Notes: generated by a model from the sequence alone, not told the origin. 64,000 nt of DNA from Rotaria socialis (GCA_905331475.1 CAJNYU010003162.1:268204-332203), one strand, 5' to 3'; counted from the stretch's first letter, positions 12,550 through 25,871 are shown. A program made the numbers and translations.

Positions 12550-14202
12550 AATTGATGAGACGATCGAAAGATTGCTTTTTTCTTTACGAAAAAAACGATT
12601 GTTTTTTTATACGACTCTATAATGAAAAATGCTGGATATCTATAAAATCAATAGTCTTTGTTGATTCCAAGAATGACGTGAAACCTTAAATGTATTGATG
12701 ACGAAACAATTGATTGCAGAGACTTTATACGTTATCATCGTTCGGAAGACATAGAAACAATTATGAATTGTTTCTATTATTCAGACTCATAATAAAACAG
12801 AAAATTTTTCTTTTCGAGTGAATACAATTTTCAAAATACGTCTCTTAGTGCTTTTTCTCTCTCATACTCATAGTTTGTATTGTTGTCTATGCTTTTAATT
12901 TAGAAATAAAACTCTGAACTGTTTTTGTTTTAAATGGAGTACGACGAATCACAGTTGTCATTAAATTACTGGCTATTTTTCAAAGATTTTGATTATAAAC
13001 TTGTTCTAGAATCAATAACAATAATATCCCCTGCCTGTGATCAATGTGTACTATAAAAAATTAGTTTACTTCTTACTTTTTTTCTCATATTGTCAACAAT
13101 CATATCATTAGTTGACGTATGCCTTTATGTTTTAATCATTCTACATTGGTACAACTCGAAAACGTAGTGTCAATTTCATTTACGCAACGTGAAACATGAC
13201 TTTTTAAGTGTTTGTCACAGGGTTACCAAATCTCCTGCTTTCACCAGGGATCTCCTGATTTTCGAACTTTCCTCCCGGTAAAAAATCTCCTGGTTTCAGG
13301 AGCTGATTTTTATGTTTTTTTTCTGATTGTTTTATGCGACGATTAGCGATATTTTGAACCTACAGCAATTTTAAAAAGAAAAACAACAAATCTGTGGAAG
13401 CGTTAAACAGATGCAAGAACCAATAAGAAAATATATTGCTTTTTGTTTTTCTCGATTCAGAACTGATTTACAATGAAATAAATATCGAGAAAATCGAATG
13501 GAAAAATATTCGATATTGTACCAGTTATATCAATGAGGACATGTTACACCTATATGGTTTATATAATGATTTTAATAATACAAAATCAAAATACATGGAA
13601 TTGAAAGAAGAGTGTGGGCGTGTCGCTGTATGACTAGACACGATCACCAACACCCTCTAAGGGAGTTTAGTTTTTGAGGACGTTTCGTTTCATCTTTTGG
13701 TGTTACCAAAACGGTCATATCCTAACGAACATTTAGTATATTATTAATAAAGTGTATGTGGGTGTCACTCAGGATTTATATTAAGGATTTTAATAAAAAC
13801 TATGGTATTTAAGAAGAATATGATATATAGAAAAGATCGAAACAAAAAAAGTTAAATAAAAAAGAATGAAAAGATGAAAGTATCGAAAAGTTTGAAAATG
13901 GCTTAGATAAAAATTTAGTGTTAAATTGTATGCTGTTGATAGCTAGAGTTATTTTATGATATTTTGCTAATTGTTCATTGTATGACACGACTAGCTCGAG
14001 AGTGCGGATGTTGGCATTGTAGTTTAGAACATCCACATTCCTACCCTCATCCTCAGCCGCAATCACATTCACACCCACGCCCATATATCAGATAAATAAC
14101 GACTCCTTCATTTAGAAAACTATATCGTTCATGAGCGGAGCTGAAATAAATAGAAATTGATTTTAAAACTGGTTTTTCTTTTGGAATGTTTTCGATGAAC
14201 AA
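12550..14202. other. Intergenic with transposon-end-like motif
   Basis: Near 13210 a sequence starting CAGGGTTACCAAATCTCCTG resembles a hAT terminal repeat, followed by further TCTCCTG copies to 13300. No matching right end was found, so this is probably a truncated element. An open frame at 13436-13633 directly downstream may be a transposase fossil. A low-complexity stretch at about 14030-14085 is CA/CC-rich. Confidence 0.35.
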
Positions 14203-17200
14203 TTAAGAATAGAATTTTTTGTTTTCGTTGGTCATATCTATCAGTAGTTGTGTTGGAGCAAAGCGATTCCCATATTCTGATTGAAAATTATTCATAACGT
14301 CGAGTATGTTAGAAATTCCATAGGTATCCATAAAATGAAATGGTCCTAAACATTTAAGAATAGAAAAGTAACAAAGGAAAAGGTGTTCTATAATTACCTC
14401 CTTTCATTGGAGGAAAGCCAAGACCAAATACAGCACCTATATCACCATCAGTCTAGAATAACATAGAATATTCGTTCAAAAGTACTACAATGTTTTGCAG
14501 AAAATTTTAAAAAGCTTTTTCATTAAAGACAAAGATAAGATTAGCCAAAATGGCATAATCATATATTTGTATAAGTTTTTCAGGAAAGAGTGTAGCCTAT
14601 AACAGCAATTTAATAATGCTCTCATTTATTCCAATATAATTAAGAATTCTCAATGAATAATTAAATGATTTCATTGCTATATAAATCTTGGAGTTCTACG
14701 AGTACAACAATAGTGCACCTAGTACAGAAAAAATGATTCACTATTCCACCGCGTTTTATTTTAGATTATTTGCGATGCGATTGGTCACGACGAGCAGTAG
14801 AAAAGTATGTTTTGATTCGAATTTCGAGTGATAATTGCTTTACTATACGTTGACTCGATTGTTAGAAAATTGCTGAATATCACAGGGGTCTAATATCCAA
14901 CTAAACTATTTTTCAAAAATAAATATTACTGTCATTAGAAACGTGTTAAAACTGAAGCCGAAACAAACGCCTGTTTCAGTATGCATTTGCAATGAAAACC
15001 GTCTATATAAATATTTATGTTCTAGTTATTCTCAAGCGTATCTGTGCATAAAATTTCAGTTCAAAATTCTGGCATTCAGATTCTCAGCGATTCTATGGTC
15101 TCATAAATAATCAAGTAAATCTTCCAGATTTCGATAAAAGAAAAGAAAATTAAAACCCACTAATTTACTACTGATCTTCACTGATCAAATGGTTGTGGTT
15201 TCCAGCAACACACGATGGAACAATTCTGACATAAGACCCCTCAGTTCAACACAAATCCTATAAAATATTGTCAATACATACAGGCGTGCTAATAACATTC
15301 TCTTCAAGACATCGTGCAGCTTCATTTAACATGCGAAGACTTATACGCCATTGAATAGTTTCTATCATTGATCTAAATAGTTAAGTATATAAAAGAAACA
15401 CCTACAAAACAATCTCACTCCTACTTACATGTCTTTCCTTGGTGTGAAGTAATTTTTAGGCAATTGTTTTAATTTTGGACTAATCTCTTTCTTCCCATCA
15501 TTATGATAAACATATAAGCCTTGTCCTGATTTTTTTCCAAGTAAATTATTGTTTATAAACATTTTAATTAAATCAATGATAGATGAATTCGCAAGACGAT
15601 CACCGAATATCTCTCTCAGCTGAAATACTATATATCCAAAAAGATCAATACCAAATTCGTCCAGTAAAATTGCTAAACCAATATGAAATCCGAATTTTTT
15701 TGTTGCAATATCAATATCTTTCGGTGAAACCCCTTCTTGCAAGAGATGAAATATTTCCACACAGCCAAATATTAATAAACGTGTTGTATAAAATCCAGGA
15801 CTATCACTAACTACAATAACAATTTTTCCTTGTTTAAGACCAACCGTGACTGCTGATGAAACGGTATCGTTCGATGTTTGTTTAGTTCGTATGATTTCTA
15901 GCAATTCAACTTTATCAACTGGAGAAAAATAATGCATACCGACAACCTTTTATAAATCAAAAAAAAAAGGAAATATTTATTTTATAGTAAAAAAGAAATT
16001 TACTTTATCAGGATATCTACTATTCGAAGCTATTTGTCCGATAGACAGTGTATATGAATTAGTAGCAAATATGCAATGTTTAGACATGTATTGCTCAAGT
16101 TCATTAAGAGTATTTTGTTTTAATTTAAGATCTTCAAATAGATCCTCTATGATTATATCACATTTCTCTAGATTCTCAAATGTTGTGTGACAAGTTAAAT
16201 TAGATAATATTCGATTGCATTCTGTGCTAGATTAAAATAAGAAAATATCATAGTCAAGTGAATATGATGAGTATTTTTCATTACTTTGTTATTCGATTTC
16301 GTTTAACATAAGTTTGATAATTTTTAACGATTTGTGATTTGCCTTGATCGAGTACCGCCGATGTGTTATCATAAAGTATGACTTGAAAATCTTTATCAAT
16401 CGATACATGTGCAATACCAGCACCAATCACACCTGAACCTATCACAGCCATGTTTCTGTTATTAAAAAAAATATTCAATTACTTTTTAAATCATTAGAGC
16501 AACGTAATTTGAATGGAATCCGTCAAGAACTCCTGACATGTACTATCGTTTAGTTAAACACTCACTTGATTTCTCGTTCCGAATTTCCATATTTATTCTT
16601 TTTACATTGAGTACGTCCATGAAATAGACTGATTAACGCTTTTGATTCATTGGTCATAGCAAGATCTGCAAAAGCCTAGTGTTTATAAATTCAAATCATT
16701 TTTTTTTCTTTCAACAAACAAAACTTACTTCTGCTTCAGCATTGTATCCAATCGTTGAACCATTTTCCAGTGTTTGCCGAATGACCTAATCAGAACATTT
16801 GTTTCTTACATGTTTCGATTCTTTTTCTTTATGAATAGATTTAATACAAACATCTAGAATTTTCAATGGTGCTGGATAAAGACCTTGTGTTTGTGACATT
16901 ACTTTTGTTTGAGCTTGTGATAAAATATAATTTCGTACGTACGAATTTTCCATTATTATTGATTTTATATCTATGGTACAAGGTGACTAGCGAGTGTTAA
17001 GGTAACACGCAGTATCCTACTTTTCATTAGTCCAGATTTTTGCTTGGAAGCTTTTTTTACAATCAGCAGCCTAGAAAAAAAAACTTTGCTCATCTATGCT
17101 GAAAAAATCGAAGTAGTTATAAAGAGTTACTGGGTATCTTTCACATATGAAAGTGTTTGACTCAAGTTAGGTCATAATAGAAGTAGTCAATATCGAGATT

Positions 17201-18171
17201 TAAACATAATGAGATACGGCTTTTCTCTAAAAGTGTGTTCATTGATTAGTCTCACTGATAATTTCATCAAACTTCTCTTTAATATTTAACTACTTACTTG
17301 ACTTTTTGTATAGCGATTGATCGTAAATATGCGATATTTTCTTCTTCGATATTTTGAACATCGGATCGAACAGGTTCAACAAGAAAATCAACTAAGCCCA
17401 TTGCTTTAGCTTTTTTTGCTTTAATTTCTCTACCAGTTAGCATGAGATCGAGTGCATCAGACAGTGAAAGATTTTCTAGAAGTCTTTGTGTACCACCAGC
17501 ACCAGGTAATAATCCCAATTTAACTTCTGGCACTCCAAAGCCCGTGCGTTTATCATTCATTGCAATACGATAATGACATGCCAAAGCAAGCTAATATCGA
17601 ATGTAAAACTACTGAAAGAAAAATAAGAATAGCAAATAACTAACTTCAAATCCACCACCAAGACATGATCCAGCAATAGCTGCAACGATTGGTTTTGATG
17701 ATTGTTCAATTCGATTCATAATTTCTTGGCCTTGACGTGATGCTGTGAAAAGTTCATCGTGCGATTTGAGTGATTCAATCATACTGAATAAATAGATGAA
17801 TGAAAATTAAAGTCCAATGAAAAACAAAAATATCATTCGTTCTAACTTAATATCAGCACCGGCAATAAATGAACCAGGTTTAGATGATATAACAACAATT
17901 CCTTGAATATTATTATCGGACTTTAGATGATCAAATACTGGAATAAACTCATTTGTCATTGCTCGCGATAAGGTATTAACCTTAATAGATGATTCACATC
18001 AATAAACTTTTATTTTAAATTAAATTTTACTTTAGAATTTTCTTGACTAATTTGCACAATCGCAATATTATCTTCATAATCAAGTTTTAAATTTTTTAAT
18101 TGTTGTAAATCAACTAAATAGTTATAAATATGGAATAAAAAATCTAACAAAATAAGCAATATCTTACTCAT
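14203..18171 (-). CDS. HADHA: Trifunctional enzyme alpha-type: enoyl-CoA hydratase / 3-hydroxyacyl-CoA dehydrogenase
   Basis: Fifteen exons join in phase to 729 residues: 18168-18171, 18031-18113, 17847-17980, 17645-17783, 17298-17590, 17021-17070, 16852-16970, 16729-16785, 16566-16675, 16285-16455, 16004-16226, 15429-15946, 15282-15372, 14398-14452 and 14203-14345. The hydratase half shows SKPGSFIAGADI, GSCLGGGFE (first catalytic Glu) and PEVKLGLLPGAGGTQRL (second Glu). The linker motif GLYPAPLKILD is followed by the NAD-binding IGSGVIGAGIA and the dehydrogenase HYFSPV (catalytic His) with ELLEII (Glu). The C-terminus GAVFGLGFPP is conserved. The enzyme carries out steps 2 and 3 of long-chain beta-oxidation. 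Odd: no mitochondrial presequence before MIDLQQLK, and the usual SNTS motif reads TNSY, losing the conserved Ser. Length equals the mature animal protein, so a first targeting exon may have been missed. Confidence 0.9.
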
Positions 18172-18819
18172 TGTTTTTAAACCAATGCAAACAAATTCAA
18201 AGAGTAAATCTGTTAGATTCAGATATTAAATTTAATCTGAACGTGACATCGAAAACCTTTTTCTTGTCCGTAATATACCCTCGAAAATAAAATTAACCAA
18301 TAAAAATAGGGATTGATATAGAGAAAAATTCAAAGTGAAGAAGAATATCAATTGTTTCTTACAGTATCTCGCTGAGTCGATAAGTAAAAGTTAACACTTA
18401 TTCCACTAATCGATTTTCAGGAAAATGTACATAGGACAATACAAAATGAAAATCTTTTTCTCTCTCCCAGTAATTAATTTATTAAATCATGAAAGTCTAG
18501 AAGAAAAGAATATGCGACGAAAATTGAATATCAATGATAGTATTTTATGATGTATAAATGTGACAAGAAACTTAATAGGTCAAAGCTTCAATATCAATTT
18601 TTCTTCTTTCGTCATGGATTAAAAACATCAACATGTCAAAATTCAAATAAATTTTTTTTAAATTCGTTTCCAAATCCAACATAAAGAATACAAACTATGT
18701 AAAATTATCATTTAGAAAGATAGATATTATTAGAAAATTTATTATTTGAACTTTTTTTCCGCAATGTTTATTAAAAATATTACTCATTACACGATCAATG
18801 TCAACCTATCTCTATATGT
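18172..18819. other. Spacer between HADHA-type gene and broken gene
   Basis: AT-rich spacer with no supportable exon. A mitochondrial presequence exon of the HADHA-type gene would be expected somewhere here or further up, but none could be identified. Confidence 0.35.
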
Positions 18820-19282
18820 CTAGTTGATTGCACCATCTTGTGTAAGAAAACTGTCGATTAATTGCTCTACCGGTTTGCCTGATTCTTTAGCAAGTTGAAC
18901 AAGATGAAGGAGAAAACGAGCACGTTGGTTCGGTTGAAGAATTTGATCAAATTCACCAAGAAATCCCTGACGTCCTTGTTCAGCTAGAAGAAGACCTTCA
19001 CGTAATTTTCTGAATAATTGTTTTATTGTTGCATTACCATTTTCTTAAGCAGATTTTTGTAAATATTCAACTATCAATTGTTTTCCAGCTTCGCGACGAC
19101 TACGAACTTTCTCAGCAGCACTTTTAAATAATGCTTTGAGCTAATAAGAAACGATTGTGCCTATTTTTGTTTTTGATTGTATCAAACGCCAAACTTACTT
19201 TCTCTTCTTGTTCTCCTGCCAAATACAAACTAGCGTTAGTATTCTAGCTGGTGACTAAATTATCAATTGTATTATCAGCCAT
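18820..19282 (-). pseudogene. Broken two-exon gene with two in-frame stops
   Basis: Exon 1 is 19199-19282 (starts MADNTIDNLVTS, ends GEQEEK) and exon 2 is 18820-19140, joined in phase 0 through a 58-nt intron. The frame stays coding-like for about 135 codons but is interrupted by TAG at 19244-19246 and TAA at 19045-19047. Recognisable stretches are SAAEKVRSRREAGKQLI, REGLLLAEQGRQGFLGEFDQ and QPNQRARFLLHLVQLAKESG, so it is a helical, charged protein. I do not know the family. Without the stops it would be an ordinary small soluble protein of the minus-strand gene row. Alternatives are a sequencing or assembly error at two sites, or one decayed allele. Confidence 0.65.
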
Positions 19283-19695
19283 TTGTTTTTAAATAACAGA
19301 GTAAAATATTCGAAAAAAGAAGATAATGAACTTCACACAAATCTGTTTTTTGTTAAATGTCAAGATATGCTTGATAGAGATGAGTATGCAATGACTAAGA
19401 TAATATTACGCAGTTTATATAGACGCACGAAAAGTTCGAAACTACCAGAACTTTTATCTATATCGATAGAAAGTACGATGTAAACCTTTCGAGAAAACTC
19501 TCCGCTATCAAGCATTTATCTTTTCGCATGATGACATCAATCAGTTAAAAATATCTCATCAAAACCGAAGATAAACATTTTCAAATAGAATATAAAAATA
19601 TTTTATTATTGTCGAGTTATTAAAAAACATTGATCAAAAAAAATAAAAATCACCTTTTCATTTTAGCGTCAAGCAGATCATATAAAAGCTTTGAT
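19283..19695. other. Spacer, no gene seen
   Basis: Upstream flank of the broken gene and 3' flank of the GDPD gene. An open frame on the plus strand at 19283-19483 has no coding character that I can recognise. Confidence 0.35.
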
Positions 19696-21682
19696 TCAAT
19701 TCAGAATAAAGTCATGTTTATGAGACATTAAATAATTTTGAAGTCGACTTGGATAATCAGTCATTACACCGGTAACAGACATTTGTTCAAAAGCATGTTG
19801 ATACTCTTGTTCATTATTTAATATCCAAACGTATACCTATAAATACAAGGCATTGCCTATTAGATTTTGATGAAAAATACAAACTTACAGGAATGCCACG
19901 TCGTTGTAAATGTACAAACATTGTTTTATTATTCAATGCACTAAATACATATAATATAGTAGAATTAAAACTACTTGAATCGAGCAACAAACCCTTGAAC
20001 AATACGAAGTAATATTTTAAATTTCCAGTTTAAATTCTTTGTTGCCTTCCTGAGTACAACACGAGAAGAATAAAAATATATAGTCAAGTAAATATTCGAT
20101 CATACTGAAAAACTTCGCCGGGATTAGGTATTTCAAAGGCACCTATATCAAACAAAATTAAATTATTTGGAAGAAACAAAGTCCTATTTTATTTACCAGC
20201 TTTTATCGATATAAATGGTAATAAACCAAGCCAATAAGCAATAACAATACCTGCTACTTCTTTCAATGAACAAAAACGAACAATATGTGGATTCTAAGAG
20301 ACACAGCCAATCAAGATATTTTATATATAAAAACTGATATCGTACTTCAGCAGTCAACTTTCGGCAAGTACCATGGTTGAAACTACCCCAATACGTTAAA
20401 CTTTCTCGTTGATATTCTTGAGTTAGTCTTGAAATCTGAAAAAACAATTTTCATTACTTTTCATTTATGATAGTCGTGTTTTTATTAGATCATTGAAAAC
20501 AATTGAATATCAGACCGGCATTCCGAACTCAAGATTTGAATTGACGAACAACATTGATATGTCACACAACTTTTTCTTCATGCTTTTCGACAGAAAGACT
20601 CATTGGTCAACAAGCAATACTCATTTTTTTGTAGATCTCTCAACATTTTCGATGATCAATAAGAACTATTTTTGACGATAGGATAAATTCAACATGCCAG
20701 TCTGCATATTTATACGAATTTGTTACAAGTGATGCAGTGTTTTGTTTTCTATCAAAGTTAAACTTTCGAAATCATAATCAAATCAAATAGTATTTATTCT
20801 CCCATGTGGAAATTCAATGATGTATTATGAACTAGATTCCGCGAAAGAACGTTTCCGTCTCTAGTCGTTTAATTAAAAAAATATTAAATAGAAAAATTTT
20901 CACCCATTTTGAAATTTTCATTATAACCTGTAGTATAGTTTCGAAATATCTTTCCAATAAAATACTAATTACCTGTTGAATAAGTTCATCGTTATTTGCT
21001 TTAACATCGATATTAATTGGTATTGTTGGATAACGTGCAAAAACATCTTTTAATAATGGTATACGCAACAATGCTTCACTCTCCGGATTCTTATCACAGG
21101 AAATAATTGTGCCTATCAAAAAACAAAATCACTCATCTTTTCACCATATACGTATGATTTTCTTACTTGAATCATAATAAAGTTCTATATTATTATTAAT
21201 ACTTGGTAGATCCTAGAGAATTATATTTGTTTTTTTCTGATGCATTATTATTCATGTTAACTTACATCGTAGTCAATATCTCGAATAAACCGATCGTCAC
21301 CTGTAGTTCTCTCTATGGAAAAATCATGATGAACAACAACTTGATTATCTTTGGTTAAATGGCAATCTAACTCAAGCATTTCCACCCCATTTTTCAGCCC
21401 TCTATAGTAGAGAAAAAATAAATATTAAAATTATGTCCGTCAATCATACGTATCAAATGCATGTAGAGAATTTTCAATAGATTCAGCAGCACCTAAGCAA
21501 AATAGAAACAATTAAATGACAGTATAAAATACTAGTATTTGCTCACCTCCTCTATGAGCTATATTTCGAGCGATAAATACAGGTCGACGTCGTTTATGAA
21601 GATAAGTTGGCTTACGAAGTAAAATAAATGATAATGCAATATATATAATGAAAATCGTTAATAGAACGATGTAAACAATCAT
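19696..21682 (-). CDS. Glycerophosphodiester phosphodiesterase (GDPD1/3-type)
   Basis: Eleven exons join in phase to 330 residues: 21547-21682, 21450-21492, 21266-21401, 21167-21212, 20973-21112, 20346-20435, 20197-20293, 20106-20142, 19975-20049, 19889-19940 and 19696-19836. An N-terminal TM helix (residues 1-22) anchors the enzyme. The GDPD TIM-barrel follows: AHRGG (catalytic His43, Arg44), then ENS, MLELDCHLTKDNQVVVHHD (metal-binding Glu, Asp and second catalytic His), and INIDVK. The C-terminal RRGIPVYVWILNNEQEY and GVMTDYPSRL match GDPD1-type enzymes, which hydrolyse (lyso)glycerophospholipids on internal membranes, some acting as lysophospholipase D. The gene starts about 300 bp from the divergent CEP43 gene. 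All catalytic residues appear present. Confidence 0.92.
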
Positions 21683-21985
21683 GAACAAGGATAAATCTCA
21701 AATACTCTTTTTGCTGATTACGTACAGCGTCTAAACTCATATAAAAAGTATGACTCATTAATCAATACAATTGGCTTACTTAAATTAACGACATCTATTG
21801 TGCATCTCCCTGTGGAATCACAAAACTATTGATTTCCCTCTAAATAAAAAGTTCTTCATACATTTATTAATTAGTTAAATTTGAAATCCAATAAAAATTC
21901 CGTTTATTATTGTCATGGTGTCAACTGAATTTCAACAAGTCGAAAACACTTGATTATTAAAATCAGAAGAAAAAAAACTCACAGA
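21683..21985. promoter_or_regulatory. Shared divergent promoter region, GDPD / CEP43
   Basis: 303 bp separate the start codons of two divergent genes, so the region must carry both promoters and 5' UTRs. No TATA box stands out against the AT-rich background. Confidence 0.5.
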
Positions 21986-23096
21986 ATGTCGTCAGATGTA
22001 ATGAATATTCCAACTGGTACTTCAAATAGTGATGAGCTTAGTGAACCTCCTTCCGGCAACGAGAATGAATTACGTGAATTAGTGTATCAAGCTCTCGAAC
22101 GAGAAGGTTTAATTAATCGTTTAAAAGCACAATTACGTGTTTCTGTATTTAAAACAATCGAAAAAGCAGCTAATCCTAATGGTATTGATACGCGTTCACC
22201 TTTAGATGATGGCATGACAGGAAGTATTTGTCGTGCACTAGTATTTGATTGGCTTGAACATTCTCAGTTATTGTATACACAAGATATTTTCAAAGTTGAA
22301 ACTTCTGGTCCTAAGTATCCAACACCATTAACGCATACAGAATTACTTGAGCAGCTTCATATTAATTTAAATCAAACGAAAGCGCAACCAATTTTACATT
22401 TATTACTTGACCAAAGTACAAAACAAGTAAGTGAATGAATATATTTTTTAGTGTGCTGTCTGTAAGTAATATGTTTTAGTCTCCGTCTACAACTAATTCT
22501 TTGCCTGATTTTATTAAACAATCAATTGACAATCAATTTCCAAATGAAAAAATCAATGATCTACAACGTATACGTGATCATTTTCGTTCATTATTTTCAT
22601 CAGCATTTGATTCAAGTGTACTAGATGCATTTATTAATAAAAATATTCCTTCAACATCAGCATCTCTTGCTAAACATGATTATGAACAGACATGTCTCAA
22701 ATGGATACAAGCATGTACTAATGCATTAATACCATCATCATCTCCTATTCAACCAGTTACATCATTGTAAGTTGTCATGTTCTATTGAATTTAGTCGTAT
22801 AATTAAAATTCATCTTGGCCAACTTTTCTTCATCTTATAATATTTTTTCTTTGAAAGAAGCGAATAGATGACATAGATTTACTTTTGTTCATATCTTTCA
22901 ATTTTTACAAGGAAACTCTACAAATGAGTGTCTTGTATGAGATCAGCCAGATGTACAGAAGAACTCGAATAATATACAATTGAAGATTACGTATAGGTGC
23001 AGTTTTAAGCATTACATTTGAAATTGTTTCTTTTGTATGATTTAGATATTTTATTATAACAACAGATAGTTGAGATTTCTATCGAGTGTAGTCAGT

Positions 23097-23149
<53 letters not shown>

Positions 23150-24893
23150 NNNNNNNNNNCAATCCCCCCCACCCCCCCCCCCCAATTCTCATCTAAGTTC
23201 TACCAATTAGCTTTTTATAAAACTTAATACTTTGCTATTATAACCAATGATCACGTCTGTGTGTATAAGCAGGCTTTGAAAAGTATACAATGACTGTGAT
23301 GAGTGATTGAAAGTTTTGTTTGTTCTGTCACAATGTCGAGCTCATCGAGACCTGTTGAATATCGATTGTCGACTCTTCGAACACGTTTCGATAATGTGGC
23401 ATTGATCGAAATTTCAGGTAGTCGACAAGAGGAAACCTAGAAAAAGAACAGTACTGACTCTTGAGTCGCATTTCAACCACTCGAAACTACTCGAGAAAAA
23501 GAAACATATCGGAAGGATGAACTTGAATGCTTCAAAAAAAGCAAACATAGTCCAATAGCACTTTTGCTTGTCGAGTCTAGGCGTGAGTATGTGCAACAGT
23601 TTAAAAAAAAACAATTTAGATATGCCTTTCCTTTTATTCATTCCTTCATTCATCTTTACAATTCTATTGTTCTTTAGCATAGAGTATTGATATTTTAATT
23701 TTAATTTTATTCAATAAACTCTTTATATTAGTATTCGAAATTTAAGCGAGTTCTATTTGCTTGTTTTTAAATATTATTAGTAAATTATATAATTTATTTG
23801 CTTGATGTAATTTAATCCTAAGTTTTTCATATAGAAGCAAACTTCCTCTTCACGCCTATTCAATAGATATTTCAATGACTCGACCATGATGCATTTATTG
23901 AACAAAATCATTTTTGTTTTGATCCCGTTAAAATAAAATCATTCTTTGATCGAAAAATTGAGCCTTGAAATGACTTGATGATGTCTAGCCGTCAGTTTAT
24001 TAGACAATGGAAATTCAAGAGCTGTATATAATATTTCAATGTCCATCTAATGGCATTTTATAAAACTGACGTGTCTGCTTACTTTATCATTGAACAATGT
24101 TTACACAAGGAATAGAATAAGAAAAAAATGAAGTATTATTTTCATTCTGAATATGATCGATATCGTTAAATTGACTAGTGCTAAGCAATCTATCGAGTCC
24201 TATAAACATACTGTTCTCTCATTGTTCGTTCATTCCTCATAGCGAACTAATTAAACATGAATACTGTTACTTCTATTGAAGAAGTGTAATCATATAAATG
24301 TCTATTTTTTAAATTTTCATAGAGGATTAGCGCCATTATTAACGGCACGTAATACAACTAGTAACGATCCAAAACCATCGTCTGCTAATCAAGTAAAATC
24401 TCCGCCATCAGATTCTTCATCCTCATCGTCGTCGTCATCAAAAAATCAACAAAGCCCTGCTTTTGATTTTGCACTATCAACAGCAGCCAATTCAAGTGCA
24501 AATGTCGTGAAGAAATCGACTGATATTGTTCCACCACCATTAATAGATTTTAATGATAGTAGTAATAGCGGTAGTAGTAGTAGTGATGAACAAGAGGAAG
24601 AAGATGCCTCAGCTTCAATATTTTCTAAACATAATGCAACAGCAGCTGAAATTGAAAAATTGAAAAAAATTGATGTTATTATTCAAAGTAATACTACACC
24701 ACGCACAAGAACAATTCTTAAAACTACTTCAGCCAATGGAGGTAAAGATCTGCCAATCGAATATGATGATGAAAGCATGAGCCATAGTGTTAGTCACAGT
24801 ATAATTAGTAGTGTCGATGATATTACCGTTGATAAAGTATCACCTTCTCCATCGATTCCCATCGATTATTTGGAAGATTTTGACAAGAATTAG
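21986..24893 (+). CDS. CEP43: Centrosomal protein CEP43 (FGFR1OP/FOP)
   Basis: Exons 21986-22426, 22480-22766 and 24323-24893 join in phase (0, then 2) to 432 residues. The start (MSSDVMNIPT) lies in a longer ORF; this ATG fits the conserved TOF-LisH region, which begins about 30 residues later with ELRELVYQALEREGLINRLK and continues to the LisH-like SICRALVFDWLEHSQL. A Ser-rich, low-complexity acidic middle follows. The C-terminus (SSVDDITVDK, then IDYLEDFD) matches the conserved FOP tail that ends in YLED. FOP anchors microtubules at the subdistal centriole and helps ciliogenesis together with CEP350 and CEP19. Intron 2 (1.56 kb) is unusually long here and holds the poly-G tract and the assembly gap. 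Confidence 0.85.
23097..23183. repeat. Poly-G run, 10-N gap, poly-C run
   Basis: About 50 consecutive G bases run up to the ten N (about 23150-23159), followed by a C-rich run interrupted by single other bases to about 23183. It lies inside CEP43 intron 2. A G run facing a C run across a gap is what two-colour sequencing dark-cycle artefacts give at contig ends; a real G tract is possible but less likely. Confidence 0.8.
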
Positions 24894-25830
24894 AAACTCT
24901 CATTGTATTTTGTCGCATTTTTCGCTCTTACGGAGTCTCTTGAATTTATAATAGCCATTTTTCTTTTGTAGAAAAGTATTTTTTTTGTGTATATTACGAA
25001 ATAATGCAGGCTGTTTTTCTTTACTTTCTGTTTTTGAATTAATACAGATTTGTTACGACAAGAAATAATCTTCTTATTAGTTGTAATTAGTCGAATGATG
25101 TCGAACATTAAGGCAATGTAACATTATCCAACATCAACATACAGTTTAATTGAAGACGCGAGTTGTTCGTCGGGCTCACTTCAGCTTTCAATTGTCTTTC
25201 AGAACAATGATGAAAATCTAGCTGTATGTATATGAGTTTGAAAGCTAAATGGATGACATATTTTTTGGTGGATTTTTATTAATGGCAAACTGCCATATGA
25301 AGATAAAAAATCGTCGGATGTCGATCACACATCATACGACAAAGCTCCAATATATGATTATTAGAAAAAGACATGTACTAAAAAATAAGTGATTTAAAGG
25401 AATCGATCTGATTGTGCCAATAGTACGGATAAGTAAGAAGAATGTTCATTCATGTTTTAATCTTGTTCAACAACTTATAAAGACTTGTGTACTTTTGAAA
25501 TATGACTTCAAAATTTTTCGAGTATTTCTGGCGTAGGATAAAATTGTCGAACTTCAAAAAAATCTTATATCAAAAGGCATCAGAAGTGAAAGCGAATGAA
25601 ATAAGATTTATACAACGTAGATTCAGATATTCCTGAATATTTTGTCTATTGATGTATTTTAATTATCCTAATTGAAAGGATTATCACGAAATTATCGTCT
25701 ATATATAATTATAAAGAAAACGTCCAAGTTTATCTTCTTTTTTTATTGCTTACAATCATCAAAACATAACATATGATAGACAAACAAGAACAATATCAAG
25801 TACAAAAGTTCACTAGAGCAACATCGATGA

Positions 25831-25871
<41 letters not shown>

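Noticed and set aside
13809..14084. 91-codon minus-strand open frame starting MGVGVNVIAAEDEG
   Set aside because: It covers a low-complexity CA/CC-rich stretch and AT-rich DNA, with no family, no splice partners and a Phe/Ser-rich tail typical of chance frames.
14453..15281. Possible separate gene in the long intron before HADHA exon 13
   Set aside because: The flanking exons join in phase (STP then TDGDIGAVFG) and the 0.83 kb between them has no coding-like frame.
23097..23149. G-quadruplex regulatory element
   Set aside because: The G run abuts an N gap and is mirrored by a C run, which fits a sequencing artefact better than biology.
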